Below, in pieces: positions 27,304 through 39,965 of a stretch of DNA of 64,000 nt (the stretch's first letter is position 1; each line of letters begins with the position of its first letter). This DNA is from Auanema rhodensis (lineage: Eukaryota > Nematoda > Chromadorea > Rhabditida > Rhabditidae), in NCBI GenBank assembly GCA_964057225.1, contig OZ059898.1, positions 12,487,767 to 12,551,766 on the forward strand, in the 5' to 3' direction. A program made the position numbers and the translations under genes. The notes under the pieces are model-generated. The model had not been told where the DNA came from. It saw nothing but the letters and a program-made list of their open reading frames with translations, and did no database searches.

Positions 27304-30300
27304 TATTAACTAATGTAGTTTTCGCGGAAAATCAATTTGAAATTCATAAGAAATACGTGGAAGTTCACGTACGCGCACAAACATCAATTTCAACATTATT
27401 CGCAGAATGACAAGGTGTTAGAGCGGTTGCATTTCAGCTTTGTTTCATGGGTTTTTGAATAAACTTTATTTTGAAAAAAAAAGAATAGAAATTACCGTTA
27501 TATGTCATTTCTGGAGGTTGATGATCAGCTTCTATGGTTTGTTCAATGTATCCTAAACATCATCGTGATGATAATGGTGAGGAAGAAAGAAGAAGCAGAA
27601 GAAGAAACGTTAACGAACCTGTTGAGTATTGAGGGCTTTGGCCATTCAGACTACCTGATGGCGAATTACTATCACTATCTCCTTTGATGTTCTGATTCCA
27701 TCGTCTTCCAGCATCCTTCTTTAATCGTTTCTCTTTTGCTCGTCTGTTTTGAAACCACACCTGCAAATAGGACAATGAGCATAAATCCAACGAGGAAGCT
27801 TTTTTTTTTCATTTTCATCAACTAATTGATACCAGTAATCTTTTTTTTTTGATAAGAATTCTTTTTTTGTTAAGTAAAATTCTAATTTATTATCACATCA
27901 TCAACTACTATGTATACGCATAATAAGTATTTTGAATAGTAAAAAAGAAAAATGATGATAAGGTTGATGATAATAATATCAAATTTTTGGCGGAAATTAA
28001 GTGATGACTATAAATTATCAATTTCATATTCTCTTTGTTTCTCTCTTTTCTCTCTTCTCATCGTATGCTTTCTCGCTCTACACTACTCCCTTCTTATCTT
28101 TGTTTCAATATTCAGCATTCTTTAACTTATTTTCTCCTCAACTGCTCAATTCAAACCATTTCATCAACTGGTAGACCATTTTTGCTGCGGCTTACCCCGA
28201 CCTGATTATAAAGTTTCCGGGAGCCATCAGCTTATCCGCTTAGTAAACCGGTTGTCATGGATACCGTAGATGGTCCGTATCTTACAAAGGATACAGCAAG
28301 CTTTTAATGGTTCATCCATTCGAAATGAACAAATTTGGAAAATATTATTTGCACAAACATATAGTGATAGATATATAGCTAGCATATTAGAATGCACGTG
28401 TTGTATATGTGTTTCTAATTGAAAATCAAATAGATTGGGGGTATCTTGAATGCCGTTTTGACTGGATAGAACTCATCGGGTAGATAACGTAAATTTTAAA
28501 TGTAATTTTCATTGCTCGTGTTCAATTTTACGAATTTTATTTAATAATACAAGTATTTCCTTAAATGGTTTACCTGCACAACTCTCATATCTAATCCGGT
28601 TTCAGCTGCTAATTGTTCGCGAACATGTCTAGCCGGTTTGCTGCTCAGTTGATAAGCCTTAAGAAAATATGCTTCATTGACATCTATGAGTATATTTTGG
28701 AAAATTCATTTTAAACTTTTCAAGAAAATAAATTATTAGTCAAGGTAAGATATTGACCTTGTTGAAATGCATCAAACAATTTGAAAAAAAAAAGAAAGAA
28801 TTCGTTTTTGTAAAAAAACGAAAGTGATAACCAACCTGTTTTAATGTCTCAAGACTTTTAGCAGAAATTGTGGTACGTGGTCGTTTATTTCCTCCATCCA
28901 TATCGGAATCAGATGCTGAAAGAAGAAACATATAACTCTCTATATAACAGCTACGATTTTCTATTTCTATAAGATGAATGAACTATTGTACATGGAGATA
29001 TACGTAGATTATAGGATATAAATGGAAATTCGAACAGTGGTCTTCTCTATCAATTATATGGAAACGATATATACATATATGTGCATATGTATGTGTGTGC
29101 AATATGATGTTGTATTTAGTGAATTTCATATTTTATTATTTATCATATAAAATTACTTTAGAGAATTTGTCTGCAACTATCTGTTAATCTTGTAGACTAA
29201 CTAAATAGTTCAATGACTAGCAAGATAGCTTCATATGCAGATGCTGCACAACATACTGAGAATGATAGTTTGTTGAAATAAAACGAAAGGTTGAAGAAAG
29301 TCTTGAAAAAGAAAAAATAATACAAAGATAGAGAGAAAGGGGTAGGGAGGAAAAGAAAGAAAGAGAGAGAAGAAGTAAAAAGACCAGGAGTCGAGATACG
29401 AGATTTGAATTATTAATCGGAGGCACGGCTCTCTTTCCAACCCTCCAACCTTCTACCACCCCCTTCACGTACTCCACCTCTCTAGCTTATGTTTCTCTCA
29501 ATCTCTCCGCCTTTCAATTCACTTGGTTTGGCTTGGTGATATCCAAAGGCAGCTGGCCCGATTACCACCAGCCGTCGTTGTCAACGTAGTTCATGTCAGC
29601 CAAATGTGACCAAAGCGATCGGAAAGATTTTCTAATGAACGAAACATATGAAGAACAAGCATGTGTTCAGCAGTTCTATGCTGTGTATGTGTGTTAAGAA
29701 CACAAAGAATATGAATGAAATATACACATAATTTCCATAATATGTGATGATCATATGATAAACTAATATATTTCCTCAAATCTGGGTGAAGAGACTTTAA
29801 GCTTCAAAATCAATTCATGATATATATATATACATATATATCATATGATGGGTGAGGAACTGGAAGTAAAGGCTTGAATTTGCAACTGATTTCCGGCTGA
29901 CTTTCACGTTAATAATACTCAAACTGATTGATTAGAACAGATAAATCTTCTACGTTGTATGGTTGTGTATACAAAGACTTTTTCGATAATGAACTAAAGG
30001 TTGGCTGTATGTATGGAAAGACAGAAATACAAAGATTTTCTCTATCAAGAGCTATATATGGCTGTAAAAGGAAGCGCGAATATGAAAGAGGGTAGTGATA
30101 GAGAGAGACAAGGAGAGAGAGAAAGAGAAATAGAGATAGAGAGAGAGGGGGAAATACAGATAGAGAGAGAGAAAAAAGAGATAGAGAGAGAATGAGAATG
30201 ATTGAATGAAAAGTAGCACGAGTGATGAAGATTATAAAACAAATGAGAGACGGAATACCAAGTTGCAACCCCTTTACATGGGAAAATCTTCCTGAAATTT

Positions 30301-32111
30301 AATAGTTGGACTGATTAAGAATAATTTCAGGTAGAAATGTTTTGTCGACGGAATTTTTCTTGGGAAAATGGAATAGAATTCTATCCATTGGAATTAAACA
30401 GTCAGCGTGAGCATATAGAGAGATATTTCTCTTTTAGATGATTAGATTGTTTGATGAAACTTTTAGAATATAAAGAGAAAGCAAGGATTGTGATGTAGAT
30501 AAGTCTGATGAAAAGTGAATGCACCATCAGAGGACTGGGTGAGATTGAGAGATGTGGTTCATAAAATAAAAGTCATTTTTCATGATATTCCAATTGAAGA
30601 AAAATTGAAAGTAAATCGAAATGGAGAAGAATTATTAGATTAAGATAATTCATTATTATCAATTAAAAAAATAAAAGTTGAACGTTTTACAAGAGATTGT
30701 GGAGAAATGAAGTAAAGAGAAAATGATATCAGGTACAGATGAAATTTGCTCTTTAAGCCTATAGTACCGCGATTGGTTTTGAAGTTGAATTGAATTACAA
30801 GGCAAAATGTAATGTAATAAGTGTGTATGTTACTAATATCTATTTATCAGTTCGAATTGAGCAATTTGCGATAAAACATGTGAGAATGGAATTAAATCTA
30901 AAAACGTTTGATACTACTGGTAGCAGTAAGTAAGCAACTAGCAGCAGAAGTAGTAAAAAGAGAAATTGAGAGAGGGAAAAAGAAAGAAAAAGAGAGAGAG
31001 AGATGAGGGAGAGGATGAGAAATGATTTTGACAAAAGGATATGCAACCTCTATATCTTCATGTTGCTGCTGTTGAATAAGCCATCATGAGGCAATTATTT
31101 GCAATTAAAAATAATTAGAAGATTATGTTGGGACTGGCGGTGAAGCTGCTAATATAAGTTATCTGATTTCAGTCGCATGCTTAATCGCTCTGGAGGGAAA
31201 ACTGAAACGCATAAAGAAATTTTGAAATGAGAATGAATATGAAAGGTATATGTGAGATAATAAAGCCACGAGAAAATGGTGAGATGTATATAGAGAAGAG
31301 GGAATTAGAGAGACAGAAAGAACACGAAATAGAGAGAAAGAGACAAATTGAAACAGAAATGCAAAGAGAAAAAGAAAGAGAGAGAGAGAAATAGAGAGAG
31401 AAAGAGAGAGATAAAGATAGAAAAAGAGAAAGAGCGTTGTGAAGAGAGTAGAGAACGACCGTTCTATACGTATGCATCGTGAGAAATGATATGCTTACCT
31501 CACGTAAAGCTCACGTGAATTTGAAAACTCGATTGAAAGTCTAAAAATCAACTGATATCTGACCAGTTATACATATATGCTAGCTATTATCTATCGTATA
31601 GATTAACTTCTATACGTCTACATACTGTTAAGTCAAATACAGCAATAGAGGGTTGGGGCGGAGTTGAGAAGTTCATCTGTGGAAATTGTAAAACTACTAA
31701 CTCGCTATTTTTATTATTTCATTTTACTGCGTGACTTTGGATACTTTTCGGGTGAAACAGTTTAAAATCTCTTTTTCTGAAGTACGCTTGCTTTTGCTCT
31801 CATCAATTGTAGCAACAGATTCGTGGTTGACGACAGCACTATTGAAAATTTGGATCATTTGGCTGTAAAAATAGCCAAATGATTACGTAAACGAGGAAAA
31901 AATACAATATTTCCATAAAGATATTTGCACTACATAACAATATATGAATGTTGAACTGATAACTATGTTAGCATATCCAGATTTTGGATCAGTTGCTAAA
32001 TGATATACTATATCTATGAAATATGAAAATTTGTACTTTGAAAATTCAATAATTACGACATCAGTCTATCATTTTCTTCATCGTTTATTTCCGATGTCCT
32101 TTAGCTATATA

Positions 32112-32164
<53 letters not shown>

Positions 32165-35100
32165 GCATCATGGTGTTATCGTTATCTACCTTGAAGCAGT
32201 CTATCCTCATGATACTATCAATTAGTCGCAATCTTGCTTACCTCTCGAAGTCTCATACTATCTTCATGCTTTCATATAACATCTGGCTTGTTACCTTTCA
32301 ACCAACAATTTCTCTCATTTCTTTTTTCCTCTTTTCTCAATCTGTTTCCCTCTTCTCATTCTATCTGTATATGTTCAGTTAATGAATGCTCCTAGAATGA
32401 AATCCGGTAAAAATTTATTTATTGTTGTCAGAGCTCGAGAAACATAAAGTAAATTTACTTTTTCAAAGTCGTAATATTTGCTAGAATGTTTTGTGTTTTA
32501 TGATTTATCTGAACCATTAAACTTGAATACGATCTTGTCTCTCTCTCTCTTCTCTCTCTCTCTTCATTTGATTATACTATTCATACTAAATTATGATTAC
32601 TACAATGACAGCTCAAAAGTTAAAAAAGAAACTCAAGGTTCAGACTGAAACAGAAAAGAGATTTAATCAGCTTATCAGATATTTAATAGCAGATGTAGAT
32701 AAATTATTTAATTTAAATATATATTTATATATATAAATATATATAAATAGTTAGTGGGAGACAAAGAGAGAGAGATAGAGAGAGAGAGAGAAAGTTAGTA
32801 CATGCATGAATACTTATATACATGTGTATATAAAATTATGCAATTATAGATGAATTGTTGTATATTTATATAGATTTCAATTTAATTTAATTTTTTTAAA
32901 TTATTAATTCTGAATTATAATTGTCTCAGTGAGAACAAATAATGAACTTTTTAAACTTTTAGTCTGAAATTTATTTAATTCGTTTAGCAAAATAAAAGAA
33001 ACAGCAACATGGCTTGACTAATTAGTCGTGAGCATGTTATAAAAAGTACGAAGAGGCAGTTAAAGTTAAAACAAGAGGAAAGAAAGCTTATCATAATTGG
33101 CTTTTGGTAGTAAACTTCAGAAATACAAGAGCGAGGGAGAGAGAGAGAGAGAGAGGGGTGAGCAAGGTAATACATATGCTTATATGTATATGAGAAATAG
33201 AACAAGAAAAAAAGAAGAAAAACGATTTTGAACACGAACAAGCAGAATACGGTAAAACAGAAAATCTGAGTTTAGTTATATGGAATTGTTTCTGAAGATC
33301 TCACGACTAAGAGACATGAGCCTGTGACTTGATTGAACATACGAAGCCACAAATGAAATGGAGTCATGTGAATGTGAAAGAATATAAACTTTTTAGTTGA
33401 GAAATATTAGAAATACTGAATATGTATTCAGTATTTCTATCAAATGTTCCTATTTTTTCTTTTCTTTTTTTTTCTATTCATATTCCTTTTTGGTGGTCAA
33501 AACTTAATAGAAAAAGAAAAAAAAAGAAACAAAAACGAGTAAAGACTTAGAAATATTTGAAATGATTGACCAAAAAGTTTTATAAATATAAATTTAAATA
33601 TATTATATTAATTATTATACTTTATAATATGATATTGATCTTAATGAGAAATGAACAAAATATAAAATGAGACAAACTTTAGCAGATATTCAATTGAAAT
33701 CACCTTATCATCAATGATCTCATAGAAATCTTTATAATCATTTTATTTATTTCTGATTCAGTATACAAACTAGCTAGATTAGTAGAAGGCTAATTCTTTT
33801 GATCAAAAAGGGCTTCAAACTTACGTTTTTCCTTTGCTAACTCATAGTCTGCTTTACAGACCAGTCGGCCATCTTCTGGTATTAAGAAGAATTCATCTCC
33901 TGTTTTTAGTTCTCGTTTACAAATGACACATTGGAAGCATTTCACATGATAAATATGTGCTAAAAATAATATTTTTTTGGATAATTTGTAGCTCAAACAT
34001 CAGAAAAAAATATGAAAAAAAGAAAATATAAATGTAAATGTAACTAACAAGCTGCTGTTCGAATTACAGAATCAGGAACTATACCATCACCACATCGTGA
34101 GCACTTAGTACCAAAAAGTCTATAATTAGCAATATATATTTATAAATATTTTAGAGAAAATAAGGTTGAAAAGATGAATACTCACTTATAGAAATGATCA
34201 CGGCAATAGAATTCGTCTGATCGTTGGTAACATGTAGATGATAACATTTCTTTGCAAACAGAACATCGTAAGCAATCCGAATGATATGATCTGAGGATTA
34301 AATATAAGTACAAGCTACTGTTTCAAAAGAAAAATAAGAGAATCAGTTTGAAAAAGGTCAAAAAACGTTGCAATGAAAAGCAAATTTAGAACTCAAAGCC
34401 TGGAAAAAATGAACAACTTTACCTGTCTAATACTCGATGAACAAACTTTTCAGTTATAGGCATATCACAGACAAAGCAACGACATAACATGCAATTATCT
34501 GAAACATTTCATTATTTTAAAGTTCAATCGAAGTTAAAAAAAATCTTTTTTTTTACTAAAAAAAAGACCTGAACATGAATATTTTTCAAAAAATTGATAA
34601 AAGAGGGGAAAAATCTGCAGAAGGATGAGAAGATGAAATAAAACAGGCAAATACAGAAACCTGAAAGTAAGTGAAATGGAGGTAAAATCTACTGAAATTG
34701 ACATCCTTTTTGCTCTTCATCGTAAGGGTACTACTGTTCAATTATTCCTGAACTTAGAGCCATACATGGATGGTTGACTCTTGCAAGCTGAGCAAGTCCA
34801 TGCGATCAGCCGTAAAACAGCTTGAAAGATGCTGGAGCTCATCCGAAAATGGATGAATAAACGGCTATTTGATATGAAAAGCTGGATTTTGTTCCCATAA
34901 GCCTTCCTACACGATGTTTACAATCATTTCTAGTACATGAAAGTTTTGTCAAAAATATAGTAATCTAGATATTTTCTAGTTCCGTCTTAAAACTCCTCCC
35001 TAATAACTGTTTGATATATTTTTTTTTCAAATCAGAATTTCTGTTGAACTTGAGAGAAATTTTAAAAAAAAGAAAGAATATATGTAGAAAGAGAGAGGGA

Positions 35101-37540
35101 GAGATAGAGAGAAAGAGAAAGAATAGCGTAGTTACAGCTTTTCATTCTCTCAGCTATTCGTTGTTCCAACAAAAAAAATTAGCACTTCAACTCTATCGTG
35201 TGACTTAAATTCACGAAATTTTAGTTTTTGATCAGTATTTTTTGCAGCAAAAAAAAACTAAATGAACACTGCCATAAATAGTCGTGGAAATTCTCCACAA
35301 ATCATTACATAACTCTTATCATTTTTTTTCTTTTACGGTTCAATCGTTTCAACATATAGTTTTTCCTCTTTTTTTCTTCTCTTTTCTTTTGCTCAATTAT
35401 TGTCCATATTCACCTATTCTGAAATGATCAATTTACGTGAACTTCTCACGTAAAGTGCAACAGCTGTGTTAGAATAAGCAAATTACATCATCATTTACTA
35501 TAAGTTATATTGACTTTATTGTTTTAAAAATAATAAAATCAACTACTTAACACACAACACCTTAATCTGGTACTTATGTCAGGTCATCTAAGGTCTGTAG
35601 CACATCGATGTTTGTATTTTTATTTGCACGTTTTTCGTCTTACACTCCAATCTTTCTTATGTACCATGTTCATGTACTTTTTTTGTAGTTTTTTTTTTTT
35701 TTGATGGAAAAAATTATTTTTTTTTGAATTACCGTTCATTTTCATATGAAATGTATCGAATTTTCTCTAGTACGTTTGAAGGAAAATAACATAACATTCA
35801 CAAGTGATTTGCAAAGAATCTCAAAGTACACTCTCCAATGATACGAGATATCAAGAGTCTATAGTAGAAGCAGAAAATGGAGATTAGGGGATCGGAAACA
35901 ATCGTTTTTTCATGTTTTTTTTTGATAATGTGTAGGCTAAAAATTAATTTTTGACAACAGTTGTAGAAGGGTTGTCATGCAAAGACAACAAAGGGGAATT
36001 AGCTAAGAAGAAGAACATTTAGCTGTATGTAAGATAGAACATGGATTAATGAGAGAATAAGTCAGAAAAATAGCTGAGAGATCTACGTATAAAGGTAAAG
36101 AGAAAGACACAACGTGTCATTCTATCGGAAGATAAACACGACAGATGTGGATGGGTTAACAGGTTGACTGCTTCTTCTTCCAGTCATGTTCACACCTTTT
36201 GCTTTGGTTCTGCCGAAAAACATGGTGAAAGCATTAGAAGCAGCCTTGTGTCGTCGTCAAACCTCGCCCTCCCCTCTCCACTCTTTTTTCATTTTGTCAT
36301 ACTATGTCTTCTAGGGCTATAACAATGAAAAAACTGAACGTTTTCCGAATATTTGTGTTTTCTTTCTAAGCTACACCAGTCGAGAAAGCAGAAGAAGTAA
36401 CTACATAAGACCACGGATTTAAGTGATCACGTTAATCGGCTCCAAGCATCATGTGATAGAAGATAGATGATTGCATACTGATCAAAATATCAAGAAAAAG
36501 AACTTATACTTACACGTTCGTGTTTCCAAGCTTCTATATAATGCTCAGCAGTCCGATAGTCGTCATTATCCGTATACTCAGCATTATAGGTTAAATTAAG
36601 CAAAACATGAACAGTAGATATTATTAAAAACTGAGCCAAATGAAGAGGGAGCAAGAGAATGATAGAGGGAGAGAGCAAGAGAAAGTAATACAGAAAACTG
36701 AAAAATGTCCAAATCCTCCTTATATCTTGTGTTTGTATAGTTAGCATGATTAATAGTACATCCATTAATGGATAATGGCTTAGTGGCTGTACCTAACCAT
36801 ACTAGGTGTGAATACCGTAACCACCAATTTTGGATAGATTGAGCCATAAGGTGGTAACTGCTCACCTGCGCATCTCAGGTTTCAGTGAGTGATCAGTCAA
36901 AAAACACTAAAAGCAAGACAGCACTTGAGAAGATCTAAGCTGAGCATTCAGTAATTGTTATAAAACTACTATAATCAGAGCATACTACATGACTTTTGAC
37001 TCGAAATGATTTCTATTCAAGATATTCAAGCATTAAATCCTTGCCGGGACATGATTTTGAAGATTATCCTTTATCTATTAAACTGCTTCCAAACAGCTTT
37101 TTCTTGTTGTCTGATTTAAAATAGATAAATAGTCACAATGTTGAGCATAATTGCCGCCGAAAAAAAAACTTATCCTATTGCACATTTGAGGACCATATCT
37201 TAACGACAACTATGATCATGCTGAAGTTGTTTATGACCAACAACCAGCTGTTTCTATAGTTTATGACTTCTAGTTTATTTCTTTTTTAGATAATCCTATC
37301 ATTTATTATAATTTTCAAATTATCTTTTACAACTGATTATCACGTGTGGTCCACGTGAGTTACGTCGATTGCTATTCATACGTGAGTGCAACATTTTCAT
37401 TTTCTGCAGTTGAAACAAGCGGTTGATTATCAATATTCATCAACACTATATATCATTTTCCCTCAATTCCTTTCGAAGATCTCTACTCTTTCTTTCGTAT
37501 ATTCTTTTGATCCTCAAGAGTTCTCGTGCTCTCTCTCTTA

Positions 37541-37579
<39 letters not shown>

Positions 37580-38243
37580 TTCGTATTTCATTACCTTCTC
37601 TCTGCTCTCTCTTTCTATGTATGCTCCTACTTTTCATCTTGTCGATATTATCATTCCCCGTACTTTCAAATAGTTTTCCCAAAAAGTTTAAGAATGAAGG
37701 CACAGATATGAGAAAAAGTAATCGTGAAAGTACAAAAATCAGATTAAACTTGAATTAAATGGATGAAAACATATTCTATTTAAGGTATTCAACCTGTTGA
37801 CAGCTGATTAGGATAGCCCAAAACGAGTGGTGGTGGGTTTAGCTTTGTAAGGATTCATCCATCTATATTTTCCAAAATAGGAACAGATCAATAGCTAGTA
37901 AAAGCTTCAGGATACAATGTTTTCAAACAATTAAAATGTTTTGTGAAAAATCAATTTAGAAGCTAAATAGAATTGGAATAAAAGCATGTGCTTTCTGATC
38001 AGTATGAGGATCGATGTTTTAAAAAAAAAAGATAGAAGAAAAGGTCAAAACTAATAAAATTTTAATTTTAATTAACTGGTTCTGCTTTAAATTAAGATCT
38101 ATGATAGTCAATAGTAGAATAGAATATAATTGGAGAAACATACCTAAGGGAGGCTGAGCCTGGGACGTTGTGGCTGTAGGTGATACATCATTCAAGGGTT
38201 GGCTGGATGATTCTTCTGAAGCTCCTTCCAGTCTTTCCAGCAT
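26880..38243 (-). CDS. ceh-14: LIM-homeodomain transcription factor, LHX3/LHX4 class
   Basis: Exons on the minus strand: 38144-38243, 34423-34498, 34186-34290, 34049-34119, 33825-33959, 28836-28915, 28574-28657, 27619-27760, 27496-27552, 27127-27218, 26880-27005. All phases agree and give 355 residues. LIM1 uses C41, C44, H62, C65, C68, C71, C88 and H91. LIM2 uses C100, C103, H122, C125, C128, C131, C152 and D155. The homeodomain spans about 172-231. Helix 3 reads [20 protein letters not shown], and the segment [10 protein letters not shown]...ETGLDMRVV is diagnostic of LHX3/LHX4 rather than LHX1/5. In C. elegans this class is ceh-14, which specifies particular neurons. The product should be nuclear and bind TAAT-type sites with LIM cofactors. 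The tail is Ser/Asn/Gly/Met-rich without a known domain. The start follows an acceptor directly (TTACATTAG-A-ATG). A 4.9-kb intron separates the LIM2 and homeobox exons. Confidence 0.95.
32115..32161. repeat. (CT)n microsatellite
   Basis: CT dinucleotides on the + strand, inside the large intron of the LIM-homeobox gene and opposite in strand bias to the rest of that intron. Confidence 0.95.
33409..33438. repeat. Perfect 13-bp hairpin
   Basis: AGAAATACTGAAT at 33409-33421, a four-base loop, then the exact reverse complement at 33426-33438. It lies in the large LIM-homeobox intron, 390 bp after the LIM2 exon in sense direction. Confidence 0.9.
34499..38143 (-). other. First intron of the LIM-homeobox gene
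   Basis: 3.6 kb without a supported exon. It has purine-rich low complexity on the + strand, a CT tract near 37544-37575, and paired ACGTGA motifs at 35432 and 37338. A strong isolated donor (CAG|GTGAGC) occurs near 36865 on the minus strand, but the reading frame does not fit the next exon. Confidence 0.6.
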
Positions 38244-38709
38244 TCTAATGTAACATTTATCATAAATATTAACAAATAAAAATTTTAAAAAAATAATTAT
38301 GATAATGAAAAATAGCCAGGAAAGGCAAAAAAAGTTGAAAGTGAGAAGAAAAAAATGAAATTTAAAATCTGGTCAGTGTTCAATAATGATAATAGAATGA
38401 TGACTTTATCCATGAACTAGTAAAGGAAATGAGAACATGCGGAAGTTAATAGATGAATTGATAGATGGACCATTTTAAAAAAGATTTTGATTCAGAAAAT
38501 AGTAAAAGCCTATTAAACAAAAGCAGAAAGAATTCATATTTAATACAATTAATCAAGATAATGTACTTTGAAAACATGAAGTAGGAATGATGACAACTGT
38601 GGTAATTATTAATTTTCCCACAAAAATAGGTAAAAACACAAACAACCAACAAGAAAAATACAATTAGATATTGTAAAAACAACTGAATATAGGTGTAGAA
38701 AAGATATAC

Positions 38710-38785
38710 CGGATTGACCGTGGCCTCTTGATGATCCAGCTGGTCCAGAAACGTGGGCGTTACTTGCTATCAAGAAAGAAGCCAT
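38710..38785 (-). CDS. ceh-14: Alternative first exon of the LIM-homeobox gene
   Basis: An ATG at 38785 opens 25 codons (MASFLIASNAHVSGPAGSSR and five more) and ends at a donor (G|GTATATC) in phase 1, exactly the phase required by the LIM1 exon at 34498. Joining it to the other first exon (acceptor at 38245) would give a stop after about 17 codons, so the two first exons look mutually exclusive. Vertebrate LHX3 also uses alternative first exons, which makes this plausible. Confidence 0.5.
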
Positions 38786-39090
38786 ATATGGTGATCAGGA
38801 TTCATTGAAGGTTGGGATCATTGGAAAAGACAAAATAGGAATGTAAAGAGCAGAATGAAACTGTTGTATGCGTCTAGATTGTAGCAAATCAGAGAGATTT
38901 AGTTAATGATTCAGATGGAGAAGAGGAACAGTTATATCAACATGCATATAATTTATAAGAATTATAGTTTGGAGTTAGTCGATAAATCTGCAGAATCTAT
39001 CAAAGTCTTGGAACAGTAGAGCTGGTTCGGAAACCTACGTAGACTTTGAGTACGTTGGGGTCGTGGAGCAGGCCCCTGGGCCAGAGAAAG

Positions 39091-39105
39091 CTCCGCCCAT
39101 TGGCA
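39091..39105 (-). promoter_or_regulatory. GC-box plus CCAAT element
   Basis: On the minus strand this reads TGCCAATGGGCGGAG, an overlapping CCAAT box and GC box about 306 bp upstream of the ATG of the alternative first LIM-homeobox exon. It lies in a locally GC-rich block (39040-39150) and is a good candidate for part of a promoter. Confidence 0.4.
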
Positions 39106-39949
39106 GGACTAACTGAGCTCCAGCCGCCTATAGCTAGATCTTGTTCTCCCGCCTCTCTCTCGAATTTATATGATATTTTCACGTCTTGCTCCGTGTTCCT
39201 CTTTTGGTGGAGCTTGGCAACAGCAACAAGACTGAGTGCCTTAGCTTCATTGTGAATACGAGAACGAGAATGGCTTGGTGAAACCAAGTCAACAGCAGAA
39301 GGAGTACGGTAAATAGCAGAGAGTAGCAAGAAAAACTAAAAAGAGAAAAAAGATAAGAAAGAGAACAAGAGACTCTCTCTCTTTCTCTCTTTCTGACTAC
39401 ATTGGAAAGAGAAGAGAGCATATCCATTACGAAGATTAGAAGAAGGCTGTCGAAACAACCAAAAAGCCAACGGCAATCCAGGATCGTTCCCCTCGGCCTC
39501 CCCCAACCTCACTCTCTTTTTCTTTTATTTTTCCTCTGTTTCCCATTTTTCCCTGTCTTTCTCTCCCTATGTATGTTATGCTTTTTCGGGCTTACATGTA
39601 TTGCATAAAGGGAAAAACTAGCATAAAACAGATCAATTCGACTTATCCATCAGAAATCGGGTAGAGAATCCAGATGTCCCTGCTTCTCGTCCCGTTAACA
39701 CTAACTACAAGATTCCTTTATTCAACGTTTCAGCTAAGTTATACGTTTCGCAATGATATAGCATGATAATATGAATTTGTACCAGATATTTCAAAAATAT
39801 CACTGAACACCCAAATACTTTTTATTTTCCGATGAGCCAATTGTGGCTCAAAATACTTACAACAAGCAAGTGCATTCATGCTTTCTTTCTAACTAGCCAA
39901 TAACTTAAGAAAGCCGTCTCATCTCATCCCTCCCCTATTTTCCCATCTT

Positions 39950-39965
39950 TTACCGTATACGGTAA
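39950..39965. promoter_or_regulatory. Perfect 16-bp palindrome
   Basis: TTACCGTATACGGTAA is a perfect dyad with a mixed base composition, unlike the simple AT palindromes nearby. It lies about 1.2 kb upstream of the outer first exon of the LIM-homeobox gene. It could be a dimeric factor site, but I do not recognise the factor. Confidence 0.5.

Larger units (their letters stand above)
28916..33824 (-). other. Large intron of the LIM-homeobox gene
   Basis: About 4.9 kb without coding potential that fits the phases. On the sense strand it is pyrimidine-rich, with many short CT tracts (29400s, 30100s, 31380s) and one opposite-strand (CT)n block at 32115. It contains a paired ACGTGA motif at 31499 and a perfect hairpin at 33409. 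Its size suggests regulatory content. Confidence 0.7.

Noticed and set aside
36840-36900. Extra exon of the LIM-homeobox gene ending at a strong CAG|GTGAGC donor on the minus strand
   Set aside because: The short frame ATG-CGC-AG would be in phase 2 while the next exon needs phase 1, and no coding-like sequence precedes it.
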